A stretch of DNA of 64,000 bases, taken from JACPTG01 sp964504135. Its GTDB lineage: Archaea > Nanobdellota > Nanobdellia > Woesearchaeales > UBA10216. Under the pieces are notes generated by a model, which was not told where the DNA came from, searched no databases, and saw nothing but the letters and a program-made list of their open reading frames with translations. The position numbers and the translations under genes are program-made. This document shows, one piece after another, positions 15,730 through 23,992 of this stretch (its first letter is position 1; every line of letters starts with the position of its first letter). Location of the stretch: assembly GCA_964504135.1 (NCBI GenBank), contig CAZDCW010000003.1:18406-82405 (forward strand), read 5' to 3'.

Positions 15730-16002
15730 ATGAGGCAAATCACCGATTCAAAGCTGGACAAGTATTTCTCCATTACAGCGCTTGCCATAGAAAAGGCAAA
15801 GGCGAATCATGACGGTGGGAAAGTCGCCCTGGATTTCCTTGACATGGCCGAAAGATACCTTTCTGATGCCAGGCATTTCAGGCAGAAGGGAGACTACGTC
15901 TCTGCATTTGGCGCTGTTAACTATGCCCATGCGTGGCTTGATGCTGGCGCCCGGATTGGCGCTTTCAGGGTTAATGACTCCAGTTTGTTTGCCAGCGATT
16001 AG
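15730..16002 (+). CDS. DUF357 family protein
   Basis: 90 residues, the usual size of this archaeal family. The signature is present: FLDMAERYLSDARHF (about 38-52), GDYVSAFGAVNYAHAWLDAG (about 56-75). It is predicted to be an all-helical hairpin protein; the family function is unknown. A TATA-like GTTTAAATTG about 31 nt before the ATG suggests an almost leaderless message. The stop overlaps the convergent kinase gene by 4 nt. Confidence 0.85.
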   Translation: MRQITDSKLDKYFSITALAIEKAKANHDGGKVALDFLDMAERYLSDARHFRQKGDYVSAFGAVNYAHAWLDAGARIGAFRVNDSSLFASD

Positions 16003-16685
16003 TGGTAGGCTGGGCTTTGGGCAGGGATTGCCACTTCAAAGGCTGTTCCCTCCCCTGGGGCTGATTTTACCCTGATTATTCCGCCAAGCTCATCAACTGC
16101 CCGCTTTACAGAGTATAGGCCAAGTCCTGTGCTTCCCTTTGTGCTGTAGTGCGGCTCAAAGGCGTGGCTTAGGTCTGTCATTCCTGGCCCTGTGTCTGCA
16201 ACGCCGAGGACAACATAAGGCAGGGAGTCGTGAGTGGATATAAGCACCCTTCCGCCCTTTGGCATCGCGTCGCTTGCGTTCTGGACCAGGTTCTGCATTA
16301 TTGTGTAGACATCAAGCGGTCTGCCTCTTATAACGCCTGATGACTGTAGGTCGTATTCGAATGCGACGTTATGTGCGTTTGCCTCAAAGAGGCATGACAT
16401 GTCCCTTACCACCCGGCTGAGGTCCCAGTAGTCCTCTTTTGCCCCGGTGATGTTCATGAGCTGTGTGGCCAGGCTTGCTGTGTAGCGGCAGACGTCTGAG
16501 GCCTTGTCTATGATTTGAGCTGCCTCTGCGTTTTCTACCCTGCCTTTTGCGTACCGCAGGTATAGGACCGCTGCTCCAAGGGCGTTCTTTATGTCATGGC
16601 CTGCGCATTCGGCCAGCAGGGATAATTTGTCAAGCTGGCCATTGTAATCGCTGACTGCAACAGCGTCACCTGTCATAGTGTTCAT
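15999..16685 (-). CDS. sensorless histidine kinase
   Basis: About 228 residues. H box AGHDIKNALG (phospho-acceptor His near residue 30), N box NLVQNASDAMPKGG, G1 DTGPGM, G2 STGLGLYSVK. There is no PAS, HAMP or membrane segment, so it is a bare DHp plus HATPase core and must take its signal from another protein. No response regulator is present in the window. ATG 16685 was chosen because GGGTGAT precedes it by a good distance; GTG 16694 and ATG 16676 are alternatives. Confidence 0.85.
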   Translation of the reverse strand: MNTMTGDAVAVSDYNGQLDKLSLLAECAGHDIKNALGAAVLYLRYAKGRVENAEAAQIIDKASDVCRYTASLATQLMNITGAKEDYWDLSRVVRDMSCLFEANAHNVAFEYDLQSSGVIRGRPLDVYTIMQNLVQNASDAMPKGGRVLISTHDSLPYVVLGVADTGPGMTDLSHAFEPHYSTKGSTGLGLYSVKRAVDELGGIIRVKSAPGEGTAFEVAIPAQSPAYH

Positions 16686-16774
16686 TGTGATCACCCTGTT
16701 ATCGTGCTGTACAGTTATATCATTTCAGCCATATTATATTGTCCTGAAACAGAAATGAAACAAATGTCAAAAAA

Positions 16775-16784
16775 TTTTTAAACC
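16775..16784 (+). promoter_or_regulatory. TATA box of the ZPR1 gene
   Basis: TTTTTAAACC, centred 26 nt before ATG 16805, with no ribosome site; a leaderless arrangement. Confidence 0.55.
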
Positions 16785-16804
16785 ATGCGGGCTGATGGAA
16801 AAAA

Positions 16805-17338
16805 ATGGATGAGATTGATGATGAGCCTTGCCCTGTCTGCAGGGAGAAAAAGCTGATTCTTACTGAGCGGGAGGAGGATATCCCGTATTTCGGTCGGGTC
16901 TACCTTTTCTCAATGACCTGCGCGGCATGCAAGTTCCACAAGGCGGATGTTGAGTGCATTGATGAGAAGGACCCGGTAAAGTATACGATAGACGTAAGCG
17001 GCGAGGAGGACATGAAGATAAGGGTTGTGAGGTCCAGCCAGGCGACAATCAGGATTCCTCATATTACTACAGTTGAGCCTGGGATAGCCTCGCAGGGGTT
17101 CATAACAAATGTCGAGGGCATTATTAACCGGGTAAAGGGCCAGCTTGAGGGCATTAAGCAGGATGACGATGACCCGGATGCCTACTCAAAGGCCAGGAAT
17201 CTTTTAAAGAAGCTCAACAGGGTGGTTTGGGGTCAGGAGAGGATGAGGCTGATTATTGAGGATCCGAGCGGGAACAGCGCAATAATCAGCGACAGGGCGA
17301 AGGTGGAACGGTTCAGGAAGCAGTCACCTTCTGCGTGA
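16805..17338 (+). CDS. ZPR1-type zinc-finger protein
   Basis: 177 residues, the archaeal single-module ZPR1 length. The zinc finger is CPVC (9-12) with CAAC about 27 residues later, after the family pattern EREEDIPYFGRVYLFSMTC. The domain after the finger carries IRIPHITTVEPG and the TNVEGIINRVKGQL segment typical of ZPR1. The eukaryotic homolog binds elongation factor 1A and helps it fold; a similar role with aEF1A is possible but inferred. The 3' end overlaps the helicase gene by 15 nt. Confidence 0.88.
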   Translation: MDEIDDEPCPVCREKKLILTEREEDIPYFGRVYLFSMTCAACKFHKADVECIDEKDPVKYTIDVSGEEDMKIRVVRSSQATIRIPHITTVEPGIASQGFITNVEGIINRVKGQLEGIKQDDDDPDAYSKARNLLKKLNRVVWGQERMRLIIEDPSGNSAIISDRAKVERFRKQSPSA

Positions 17339-18511
17339 GTATCCTGCCACAATCCTTCTGGGAAAATTTCTTGAAAAATCCCTTTTCGGCATTATGAATT
17401 GGACCCGCCTGAAGGAGGGGACAGGTTGCCTTTGGATGCCAAGCGACCTGTCCTCCATGACATGCCTGAAATTCTCATGGTCCGCTTCAGCCAAAATCGA
17501 AATTGCCTTGCCAGACTTGCCAGCCCTTGCAGTCCTCCCAATCCTGTGGACGTATTCTACGCTGGTTTTCGGGATGTCGTAGTTGAATACGTGGGATACG
17601 TTCCTTATGTCCAGGCCCCTGGCTGCGACGTCAGTCGCTACAAGGATATGGACCTTGCCTGTTCTAACGTCCCGCATCACCGCATTCCTCTTTGCCTGCG
17701 TGTGGCCCCCGTGTATGGCCACCGCATTTATTCCGTTGGCTGTGAGGTTCCTTGTTACAGTGTCCACTCTTGACCGCGTGGCGCAGAAGACGATTGAAAG
17801 CCCGGGTTTCTCCTCTGAAATCAGGTGGAGAAGGATGGAAAACTTGTCCTGGGGCCTTACGTCGTAGTAAAGCTGCTTGAGCGCTCCTTTGTCAACATAG
17901 GGGTTTGCCCGCAGCATATGCGGCGCCTTCATGTATTCAGACGAGATTGACCTTACCTCCGGCCCTATGGTGGCTGAGAACAGCATTGTCTGCCGTTCCC
18001 TGGGCAGGGTTTTGATTATTCTCCTTACGTCGTCTATAAACCCCATCTCGAACATTTTGTCAGCCTCGTCAAGGACAAGGAATTGCAGCCGTCTGAAGTC
18101 AGCCGTGCGCCTTGAAAGGTGGTCGAGCATCCTGCCTGGAGTCGCGACTATTATCTCGCTCCTTCGCAATGCGCTGATTTGCGGCTCGATGTCTACGCCT
18201 CCGTAGACTGCGGCTATTGCCAGTTTTTTGTTTCTGGAGAGCCTTCTGAATTCAAATGCGACCTGCTCGGCCAGCTCGCGCGTTGGCGCCAGCACAAGGC
18301 ACTGCACGCCCTGTCCTGGGGTTGCCTTTGATATTATTGGCAGCGCAAACGCGGCTGTCTTTCCAGAGCCTGTCTCGCTCTGCGCTATTACATCCTTTCC
18401 GGACAGGAGTGCTGGAATGGCTTTCTCCTGTATGAATGTGGGCTTCTCATAGCCAAGGCCAGCCACGGTGCTTACCAGATAGTCTGGCAAATTTAATTCA
18501 CTGAATTCCAT
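17324..18511 (-). CDS. DEAD-box ATP-dependent RNA helicase
   Basis: 395 residues with the full set of motifs in order: Q motif (PTFIQEKAIP), I (SETGSGKT), Ia (PTRELAEQ), Ib (TPGRMLDHL), II (DEAD), III (SAT), IV/V (IVFCATRS; VATDVAARGLDI), VI (HRIGRTARAG). The short basic tail (RRIVAGYSRRR) may bind RNA. A general RNA-remodelling helicase of the CshA/DeaD group. GAGGT precedes the ATG; a TATA box (GGTTTATAAGCC) at about 18598-18609 implies a leader of about 65 nt. Confidence 0.93.
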   Translation of the reverse strand: MEFSELNLPDYLVSTVAGLGYEKPTFIQEKAIPALLSGKDVIAQSETGSGKTAAFALPIISKATPGQGVQCLVLAPTRELAEQVAFEFRRLSRNKKLAIAAVYGGVDIEPQISALRRSEIIVATPGRMLDHLSRRTADFRRLQFLVLDEADKMFEMGFIDDVRRIIKTLPRERQTMLFSATIGPEVRSISSEYMKAPHMLRANPYVDKGALKQLYYDVRPQDKFSILLHLISEEKPGLSIVFCATRSRVDTVTRNLTANGINAVAIHGGHTQAKRNAVMRDVRTGKVHILVATDVAARGLDIRNVSHVFNYDIPKTSVEYVHRIGRTARAGKSGKAISILAEADHENFRHVMEDRSLGIQRQPVPSFRRVQFIMPKRDFSRNFPRRIVAGYSRRR

Positions 18512-18706
18512 TTTATTACCTCACTTGTTTTATTTAGAATTAGCACTCCTCAATGACTGCGATTCGCACTAATCTATGGACAGGCAATTTTAGTTGGCTT
18601 ATAAACCTTTTGGTTTTCGGTTTTTTGTGCAGGCTAGTGGCATGACACTGCTTAATTTTAGGTAGCAGGCTGACTCAGCGAAGGTTTGTAGTTTGACAGT
18701 TAAATC

Positions 18707-18802
18707 AGTGAACATTGCAAACCAGTGAACTCCAAGCCGTACACGTACCGATTCCCGAAAGGGCGGCTGAAGCAGGGCAGGAACAGGCGGCTACCAGTAA
18801 TA
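18707..18802 (+). repeat. R1 structured repeat, copy b
   Basis: 96 nt. Starts AGTGAACATTGCAAACCAGT, then CTCCAAGCCGTACACG, the CCC-GAAA-GGG hairpin and a 3' CGGCTACCAGTAATA. The AGCCG at the 5' side can pair with CGGCT at the 3' side, closing a multi-branched fold. It is the same length as copy d at 63861-63956. It lies in the gene-free stretch 18512-18883. Confidence 0.8.
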
Positions 18803-18833
18803 GCTACCAGTAATAAAATAGCTACCAGTAATA
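18790..18833 (+). repeat. three direct copies of GCTACCAGTAATA
   Basis: The 13-mer at the 3' end of R1 copy b is repeated at 18803-18815 and 18821-18833. This is a local tandem expansion of the R1 end. Confidence 0.8.
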
Positions 18834-18883
18834 ATGTGGTTATTCAACCAATTGTTCAACTAAATCATGTTCAGTGCCATGGA

Positions 18884-19291
18884 TTACCCTTCTCCGCCTG
18901 AGTCCGTATTGAAGTGCAGCCTGCCGAGGTTGTCTGTCTGGAGCCTGCCTTTCAGAAGGTAAACTTTGCCTGGTGTGAGCGGGCATTCAGCCTGGCAGTT
19001 GGTTCCTGCGCATTGCAGGTTTGTGGGCAGGCGTATGCTTCCTTTGGCTTCTTCTGCGAGGAATAGCTGTGCCGTGCAGGTCTGGCAGCAGGGGTTGGAG
19101 GCAGGGCAGGGCTCATTGCTGCATGAAGTTGTGTTGATTACCATTGCTGACACGCGCATTTCCTGGCCAAGCAGCCTGTCGGAGTTTTCTATCAGGTCAG
19201 GGAGGGAGTATGCTGAATCAGCCTTGCCGCAGCCTGTGATTAGGGCTGCCATGAAAAGCCCCAAAATCAGGTAGTATCTGTTTCCTTTCAC
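18884..19291 (-). CDS. Cys-rich exported lipoprotein-like protein
   Basis: 135 residues. N-terminal signal with a lipobox-like end (FMAALITGC, Cys21). The mature part has nine or more Cys (TTSCSNEPCPASNPCCQTC; LQCAGTNCQAEC), suggesting disulfides or metal binding, around a beta-rich domain (LGQEMRVSAMVI; GKVYLLKGRLQTD) of OB-fold type. It is probably an anchored surface protein. The partner is unknown. The gene is isolated, with a divergent membrane HTH gene 73 nt away. Confidence 0.65.
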   Translation of the reverse strand: MKGNRYYLILGLFMAALITGCGKADSAYSLPDLIENSDRLLGQEMRVSAMVINTTSCSNEPCPASNPCCQTCTAQLFLAEEAKGSIRLPTNLQCAGTNCQAECPLTPGKVYLLKGRLQTDNLGRLHFNTDSGGEG

Positions 19292-19364
19292 CTGCCTGAA
19301 TGCTGGAGGCAGGTATTTAAACCATTCGGCAAGATTTAAAAAGATTCAGCCCTACCTTTCTCAT

Positions 19365-20090
19365 ATGAGGAGAGTTGCTTTTATCTTTCTGCTTCTGCTG
19401 TTGCCTGTTGCCCGCGCAGAGCAGTTTTTTGCTGACGTTACAATTTCAGTTGATGGGACAGGCTCTGCCAGGATTAGGGGCATTTCCAATCATCCGCTTC
19501 TTGCAGAGCGTACAACTCAGGAGTTCACTTCAAAGAGGGGCAGCCACTGGCTGCTGAACATAAGTGTCAATGACTCATTCTCCGAGTATGTCTATTCTGT
19601 TGAGTTGCCAGCAGGAGCTGAGATTAATTACATTAAGAGTTCAGGGCAGATTAGGATTGGGAATTCAGGCGACCATTCCTTTGTGAAGGGCACTGGTAAG
19701 GGACAGGTGCTGGCTATTGCGGTGGAGTATAGCATAGCAGAGGGTATCCGGAGTGTTCCTGTGGCGGCTGGAATTGCTGTCCTCCTCGCGGCTGCTGGAA
19801 TTGGCTGGCTGGCTTTCCGCATCGCCAGCTCCAGGAGGCGCCCTGTTTCTTGGTACAGGAAGCAGCTTCTGCCCCCCCGCCAGCTGCAGATTGTTGAGCT
19901 GCTGGAGAGGGCTGGCAAGCCGCTTACCCAGAAGCAGGTAGAGGCCGCTGTTAAAATTCCTAAGTCATCAATATCCAGGAATCTGGAGAGCATGGCCAGG
20001 AGCGGCATCATTTCAAAGGAAACCCATGGTATGACTAATGTGGTTTACCTTAACCAAAGTCCGCCTGACAAGGCGTTTAGAAACCTTTAA
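19365..20090 (+). CDS. membrane-anchored HTH protein
   Basis: 241 residues. A signal peptide (to about residue 18), an external beta-rich domain, one membrane segment (about 131-152, VPVAAGIAVLLAAAGIGWLA), then a cytoplasmic winged helix (about 170-235: PRQLQIVELLERAGKPLTQKQVEAAVKIPKSS). This layout is a known archaeal class of one-component regulators that sense outside and bind DNA inside. A TATA-like ATTTAAAAAG sits about 25 nt before the ATG, giving a leaderless message. Confidence 0.75.
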   Translation: MRRVAFIFLLLLLPVARAEQFFADVTISVDGTGSARIRGISNHPLLAERTTQEFTSKRGSHWLLNISVNDSFSEYVYSVELPAGAEINYIKSSGQIRIGNSGDHSFVKGTGKGQVLAIAVEYSIAEGIRSVPVAAGIAVLLAAAGIGWLAFRIASSRRRPVSWYRKQLLPPRQLQIVELLERAGKPLTQKQVEAAVKIPKSSISRNLESMARSGIISKETHGMTNVVYLNQSPPDKAFRNL

Positions 20091-20210
20091 ATATTACTGC
20101 CCAATCCTCCCCTGTATATGGCTTTGCAGTCTTTCTACATTGCTGGTGCAAATTAATTCCCGCCAAGGCTATGTTGTAGGAGGTGGCAGGGCCATTTGCC
20201 GCGTTGAGAT

Positions 20211-20314
20211 GCCCTGGTAGTGTAGTCCGGCCTATCATGCAGCCCTGTCAGCCGCAGTAGGCAGAACGGCTGCGACCCGGGTTCAAAACAAGTGTGAAAG
20301 TCCCGGCCAGGGCG
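20211..20314 (+). tRNA. tRNA-Asp(GTC) with two introns
   Basis: Acceptor GCCCTGG/CCAGGGC, discriminator G; anticodon GTC at 20247-20249 in stem CAGCC/GGCTG. Intron 1 (20251-20266, 16 nt) is at the canonical 37/38 site and fits a bulge-helix-bulge: helix CTGT/GCAG, bulges CA^G and AA^C. Intron 2 (20288-20300, 13 nt) lies in the T loop after position 59: helix TTCA/TGAA, bulges AA^A and AG^T. Removing it restores a 7-nt T loop (TTCAAAT). It is followed 14 nt later by tRNA-Lys. Confidence 0.92.
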
Positions 20315-20328
20315 CTTATGCTTAGGGT

Positions 20329-20432
20329 GGGCCGGTAGCGCAGCCTGGAGGCATGCTGGGCTATAGCGCGTCTGCCTTTTAAGCAGACGGTCACGGGTTC
20401 GAAACCAAGGCACGAAAGTCCCGTCCGGCCCT
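20329..20432 (+). tRNA. tRNA-Lys(TTT) with introns in D loop and T loop
   Basis: Acceptor GGGCCGG/CCGGCCC; anticodon TTT at 20378-20380 in an intact TCTGC/GCAGA stem. Intron 1 (20349-20363, 15 nt) is in the D loop; removal gives AGCCTGGTA, a standard loop with G18-G19. Its bulge-helix-bulge uses GCCT/GGGC with bulges GG^A and TA^T. Intron 2 (20404-20418, 15 nt) is in the T loop: helix TTCG/CGAA, bulges AA^A and AG^T, exactly as in tRNA-Asp. There is no intron at 37/38. The base after the acceptor stem is T. It lies 22 nt before rpoH, so it may be cotranscribed. Confidence 0.9.
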
Positions 20433-20454
20433 TTTATGGTATTGCAGGTAACAA

Positions 20455-20697
20455 ATGACCAAGAAGGTTGACGTAAAGAAACACGTGCTTGTGCCCAGGG
20501 GGCAGAAACTGGGTGAGAAGGAGAAGGAGGAGCTGCTTCAAAGGTACAGTATAGGTATTGCAGAGCTTCCCAGGATTAAGAAGAGCGACCCCATGCTGGG
20601 TGGAATGGGTGCAAGGCCAGGCGACGTGTTTAGGATTCAGAGGAACAGCCCTACTGCTGGAAAGACTGTGTTTTACAGGGTGGTTGTAAGTGGGTAG
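20455..20697 (+). CDS. rpoH: RNA polymerase subunit H (Rpb5-like)
   Basis: 80 residues, the archaeal size (only the C-terminal assembly domain of eukaryotic RPB5). Recognisable segments: HVLVPRGQKLGEKEKEELL, then ARPGDVFRIQRNSPTAG and FYRVVV. First gene of the RNA polymerase operon; its end overlaps rpoB2 by 8 nt. Confidence 0.93.
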   Translation: MTKKVDVKKHVLVPRGQKLGEKEKEELLQRYSIGIAELPRIKKSDPMLGGMGARPGDVFRIQRNSPTAGKTVFYRVVVSG

Positions 20698-22186
20698 CCA
20701 GGAGATTCTTTTGAGGAAGTATTTTGATGAGCAGTCGTTCATCAAGTCAGACATAGAGTCCTTCAATAACTTTATTGATGTTGAGCTTCCAAGGATTATT
20801 GCGGAGAACAGCGAGATTGAGCCGACGATAATTCCTCCAAATGTTGACGAGTTTAAGATAAAGTTTGACAAGGTCAGGGTTACCAAGCCGCAGATTATTG
20901 AGTCTGACGGAAGCGGTGAGAATGAGGCCAAGTTTCCGATTGAGTCGAGGCTCAGGAAGATGACCTATGCTGCTCCTATGTACATTACTGTTAGCGCCCA
21001 TATTAACGGCGCGCAGCGGGAATCCTTTGAGACCCAGATTGGGAATCTGCCTATTATGCTGAAGTCCAAGCAATGCCACCTGTACAGGCTGTCGAGGGAG
21101 GAGTTGATTGCGAGGGGCGAGGACCCTGATGACCCTGGCGGGTACTTCATTATCAACGGCACTGAGAAGGTGCTGGTTAAGGTTGAGGACCTGGCCGCAA
21201 ACAGGTTTATTACAGACACGGATAGTTCAAGCACGAGCAGGTTTGTTGGCAAGATTTTCTCTGAGTACAGCTCTTATAAGATCCCTCATTTGATTGAGAG
21301 GCTGAGGGACGGCATCTTCTATCTTACTTTCACCAGGGTTAGGAGGATGCCTGTGATTGTTATCATTAAGGCGCTCGGCCTTATTAAGGACGAGGAGATT
21401 AGCAGGTTTATCTCGGCTGAGAGGCATTTTGATGAGATAATCGTTAATCTGCTTGAGGCGGCTGACATAAAGACAGAGGAGGACGCAGTGGATTATCTTG
21501 CAAAGAGGTCTGGCATTACCCAGTCCAAGGAGATAAGGATTGAGAGGATGCGTGAGCTGCTTGACAAGTACCTTCTGCCCCATCTCGGCACGTCGCCGAG
21601 GGACAGGCCGGTTAAGGCGTATAATCTTTGCAAGATGCTGAAGAAGCTCATCCTCACTTTCAGGGGCGAGCTGGAGCTGGATGACAAGGATAACTATGCG
21701 AACAAGCGGCTCAAGCTGAGCGGCGACTTGCTTGCAGACCTTATCAGGGTTAACATGAAGGTACTTATTGGCGACCTTCTTTACAACTTTCAGCGGATAG
21801 TCAAGCGTGGGAAGTTTCCTACCATTAAGGTTATTATACGCGAAAAGCTTCTTACGTCAAGGATTTACAGTTCTATGGCTACAGGGACGTGGACAGGCGG
21901 CCGCAAGGGCATCAGCCAGAGGATTCAGAGGCTTAATTATCTGGAGACCATGTCCCATCTTCAGAGGGTTGTCAGTCCCCTGTCGGCGACGCAGGAGAAT
22001 TTTGAGGCGAGGGAGTTGCACAGCACGCATCTTGGGAGGCTCTGCCCGATTGAGACTCCTGAGGGTACTAATATCGGGCTCAAGAAGAACCTTGCCCTGC
22101 TCGCGACTGTCAGCCAGGATACTCCTGAGGATGAGCTTTTGAAGGCGTTGAGGTCGTTTGGCATGAAGCCGGTTGCTTTGAGGTAG
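20690..22186 (+). CDS. rpoB2: RNA polymerase subunit B'' (N-terminal half of beta)
   Basis: 498 residues from a GTG inside the rpoH coding end. It carries the protrusion, lobe and fork parts of the beta-like subunit: RKMTYAAPMYITV, GGYFIINGTEKVLV and the fork loop TWTGGRKGISQ. It ends ETPEGTNIGLKKNLALLA..., after which the subunit is split. The GTG start is set by the overlap with rpoH and alignment to B'' N-termini (RKYFDEQSF). Confidence 0.95.
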   Translation: MGSQEILLRKYFDEQSFIKSDIESFNNFIDVELPRIIAENSEIEPTIIPPNVDEFKIKFDKVRVTKPQIIESDGSGENEAKFPIESRLRKMTYAAPMYITVSAHINGAQRESFETQIGNLPIMLKSKQCHLYRLSREELIARGEDPDDPGGYFIINGTEKVLVKVEDLAANRFITDTDSSSTSRFVGKIFSEYSSYKIPHLIERLRDGIFYLTFTRVRRMPVIVIIKALGLIKDEEISRFISAERHFDEIIVNLLEAADIKTEEDAVDYLAKRSGITQSKEIRIERMRELLDKYLLPHLGTSPRDRPVKAYNLCKMLKKLILTFRGELELDDKDNYANKRLKLSGDLLADLIRVNMKVLIGDLLYNFQRIVKRGKFPTIKVIIREKLLTSRIYSSMATGTWTGGRKGISQRIQRLNYLETMSHLQRVVSPLSATQENFEARELHSTHLGRLCPIETPEGTNIGLKKNLALLATVSQDTPEDELLKALRSFGMKPVALR

Positions 22187-22187
22187 G

Positions 22188-23990
22188 ATGGCTGAGGTCT
22201 ATTTAAGCGGAAAGTTTGTGGGCGTAGTTGATAATCCTGCCGAGTTTGCGGAGAGGCTGAGGGAGGAGCGGAGAAAGGCAGCCCTTCCTGATGGCGTTAA
22301 CGTTTGCTATGACCAGGAGGCCAATGTTGTTCAGGTGGAGGCTGGCAGGGGCAGGCTCAGGCGTCCGCTGATTATCGTCAGGGATGGGAAGCCTCTTTTG
22401 GCTGAGAGCCATTTAAGGCAGCTGGAGAGGAAGGAGATCAGCTGGTCAGACTTGGTCAGGCAGGGCATAATTGAGTATCTTGATGCGGCAGAGGAGGATA
22501 ATGCGCTTGTCGCCTTCTTTGAGGCCGATTTGACTCCAAAGCACACCCATCTGGAAATTACTCCCCTTGCCATTTTCGGGCTGATTACTTCGCTTGTCCC
22601 TTATGCTAATTTCAACTCGGCGCAGAAGGTGAATACTGGCTCAAAGAACCAGAAGCAGGCTCTTGGTTTTTATTCCGCAAATTATCCGATTAGGATGGAT
22701 ATGGACGTAAACCTCCTGCATTATCCTCAGGCGCCGATAGTGAGGTCGGTGATGCATGGAATTGGCGATTATGACCAGCACCCTTCTGGCCAGAATATTA
22801 TTGTTGCGGTCATGAGTTATAAGGGCTATAATATGGAGGACGCGGTCATAATAAACAAGGCGAGCATTGACAGGGGTTTTGGCCGCGGGAGCTATTACAG
22901 GCCGATGATTGCTGAGGAGCTCAGGTACAGCGGCGGGCTGGTTGATGAGATTCAGATTCCGAACAAGGATATCAAGGGTTACAAGAGTGAGAAAGATTAT
23001 CGTTATCTTGAGGAGGACGGCATTATTTATCCTGAGGCCCAGGTGAGGGAGGGTGATGTGGTGATTGGCAAGACCTCTCCTCCAAGGTTCCTGAGCGGCG
23101 TTGACCAGTATAGGCTGGCGACAGACACCCGTCGGGAAAGCTCGCTTACGATGAAGCATGGGGAGGAAGGGATTGTTGACATGATTCTTATTACTGAGAA
23201 TGCAGAGGGAAACAAGCTGATTCAGGTTAAGCTGAGGGACCAAAGGATTCCTGAGGTTGGTGACAAGCTGACTTCCAGGCACGGCCAGAAGGGCGTGGTT
23301 GGCTTGATAGTTCCGGCTGCGGATATGCCTTTTACAGCCTCAGGAATAACGCCTGACCTGCTTTTCAGCCCGCATGGGATTCCGAGCAGGATGACGATGG
23401 CGCATCTTATAGAGCTTCTTGCAGGAAAGGTCGGCGCGCTGTCAGGAAGGTATGTTGATGGCACGATTTTCAATTCAGAGCCTGAGGAGGCTGTCAGGAA
23501 GGAGCTTCAGGGCCTGGGCTTCAGGGACGATGGGCTTGAGGCCATGTATAATGGCGAGACAGGCGAGAGGTTCATGGTCAGGATTTTTGTTGGAAATATG
23601 TATTACCTCAGGCTTAAGCACATGGTGGCTAATAAGCTTCATTCAAGGGCGCGGGGCCCGATTCAGCTTCTTACAAGGCAGCCGACAGAGGGACGGGCGA
23701 AGGAGGGCGGGCTTAGGCTTGGTGAGATGGAGAAGGATACCTTTGTGGCTCATGGCGCGTCGCTCCTGCTGAAGGAGAGGTTTGACTCGGACAGGACTAT
23801 TGTGCCTGTTTGTGAGGGATGCGGCCTTGTCGCCATTCATGATGACTATAGGAAGCGCAACTATTGCCAGAACTGCGAGGAGTCTACGGAGATTAACTTC
23901 ATAGAGATCAGCTATGCTTTCAAGCTGATGCTGGACGAGTTTAAGAGCATGTGCATTTATCCTAAGATGCAGCTGAAGAACAAGTACTGA
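22188..23990 (+). CDS. rpoB1: RNA polymerase subunit B' (C-terminal half of beta)
   Basis: 600 residues starting 1 nt after B''. Contains the hybrid-binding and wall regions (GYNMEDAVIINKAS; KLTSRHGQKGVVG) and a C-terminal zinc site (CEGCG about residue 541, then CQNC). The split between B'' and B' is at the standard place found in many euryarchaea and DPANN archaea. Confidence 0.96.
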   Translation: MAEVYLSGKFVGVVDNPAEFAERLREERRKAALPDGVNVCYDQEANVVQVEAGRGRLRRPLIIVRDGKPLLAESHLRQLERKEISWSDLVRQGIIEYLDAAEEDNALVAFFEADLTPKHTHLEITPLAIFGLITSLVPYANFNSAQKVNTGSKNQKQALGFYSANYPIRMDMDVNLLHYPQAPIVRSVMHGIGDYDQHPSGQNIIVAVMSYKGYNMEDAVIINKASIDRGFGRGSYYRPMIAEELRYSGGLVDEIQIPNKDIKGYKSEKDYRYLEEDGIIYPEAQVREGDVVIGKTSPPRFLSGVDQYRLATDTRRESSLTMKHGEEGIVDMILITENAEGNKLIQVKLRDQRIPEVGDKLTSRHGQKGVVGLIVPAADMPFTASGITPDLLFSPHGIPSRMTMAHLIELLAGKVGALSGRYVDGTIFNSEPEEAVRKELQGLGFRDDGLEAMYNGETGERFMVRIFVGNMYYLRLKHMVANKLHSRARGPIQLLTRQPTEGRAKEGGLRLGEMEKDTFVAHGASLLLKERFDSDRTIVPVCEGCGLVAIHDDYRKRNYCQNCEESTEINFIEISYAFKLMLDEFKSMCIYPKMQLKNKY

Positions 23991-23992
23991 AA

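Noticed and set aside
19753..19941. Other plus-strand frames overlapping the membrane HTH gene and tRNA region (19.4-20.4 kb)
   Set aside because: They are out-of-frame readings of the HTH gene or run through the tRNA genes.
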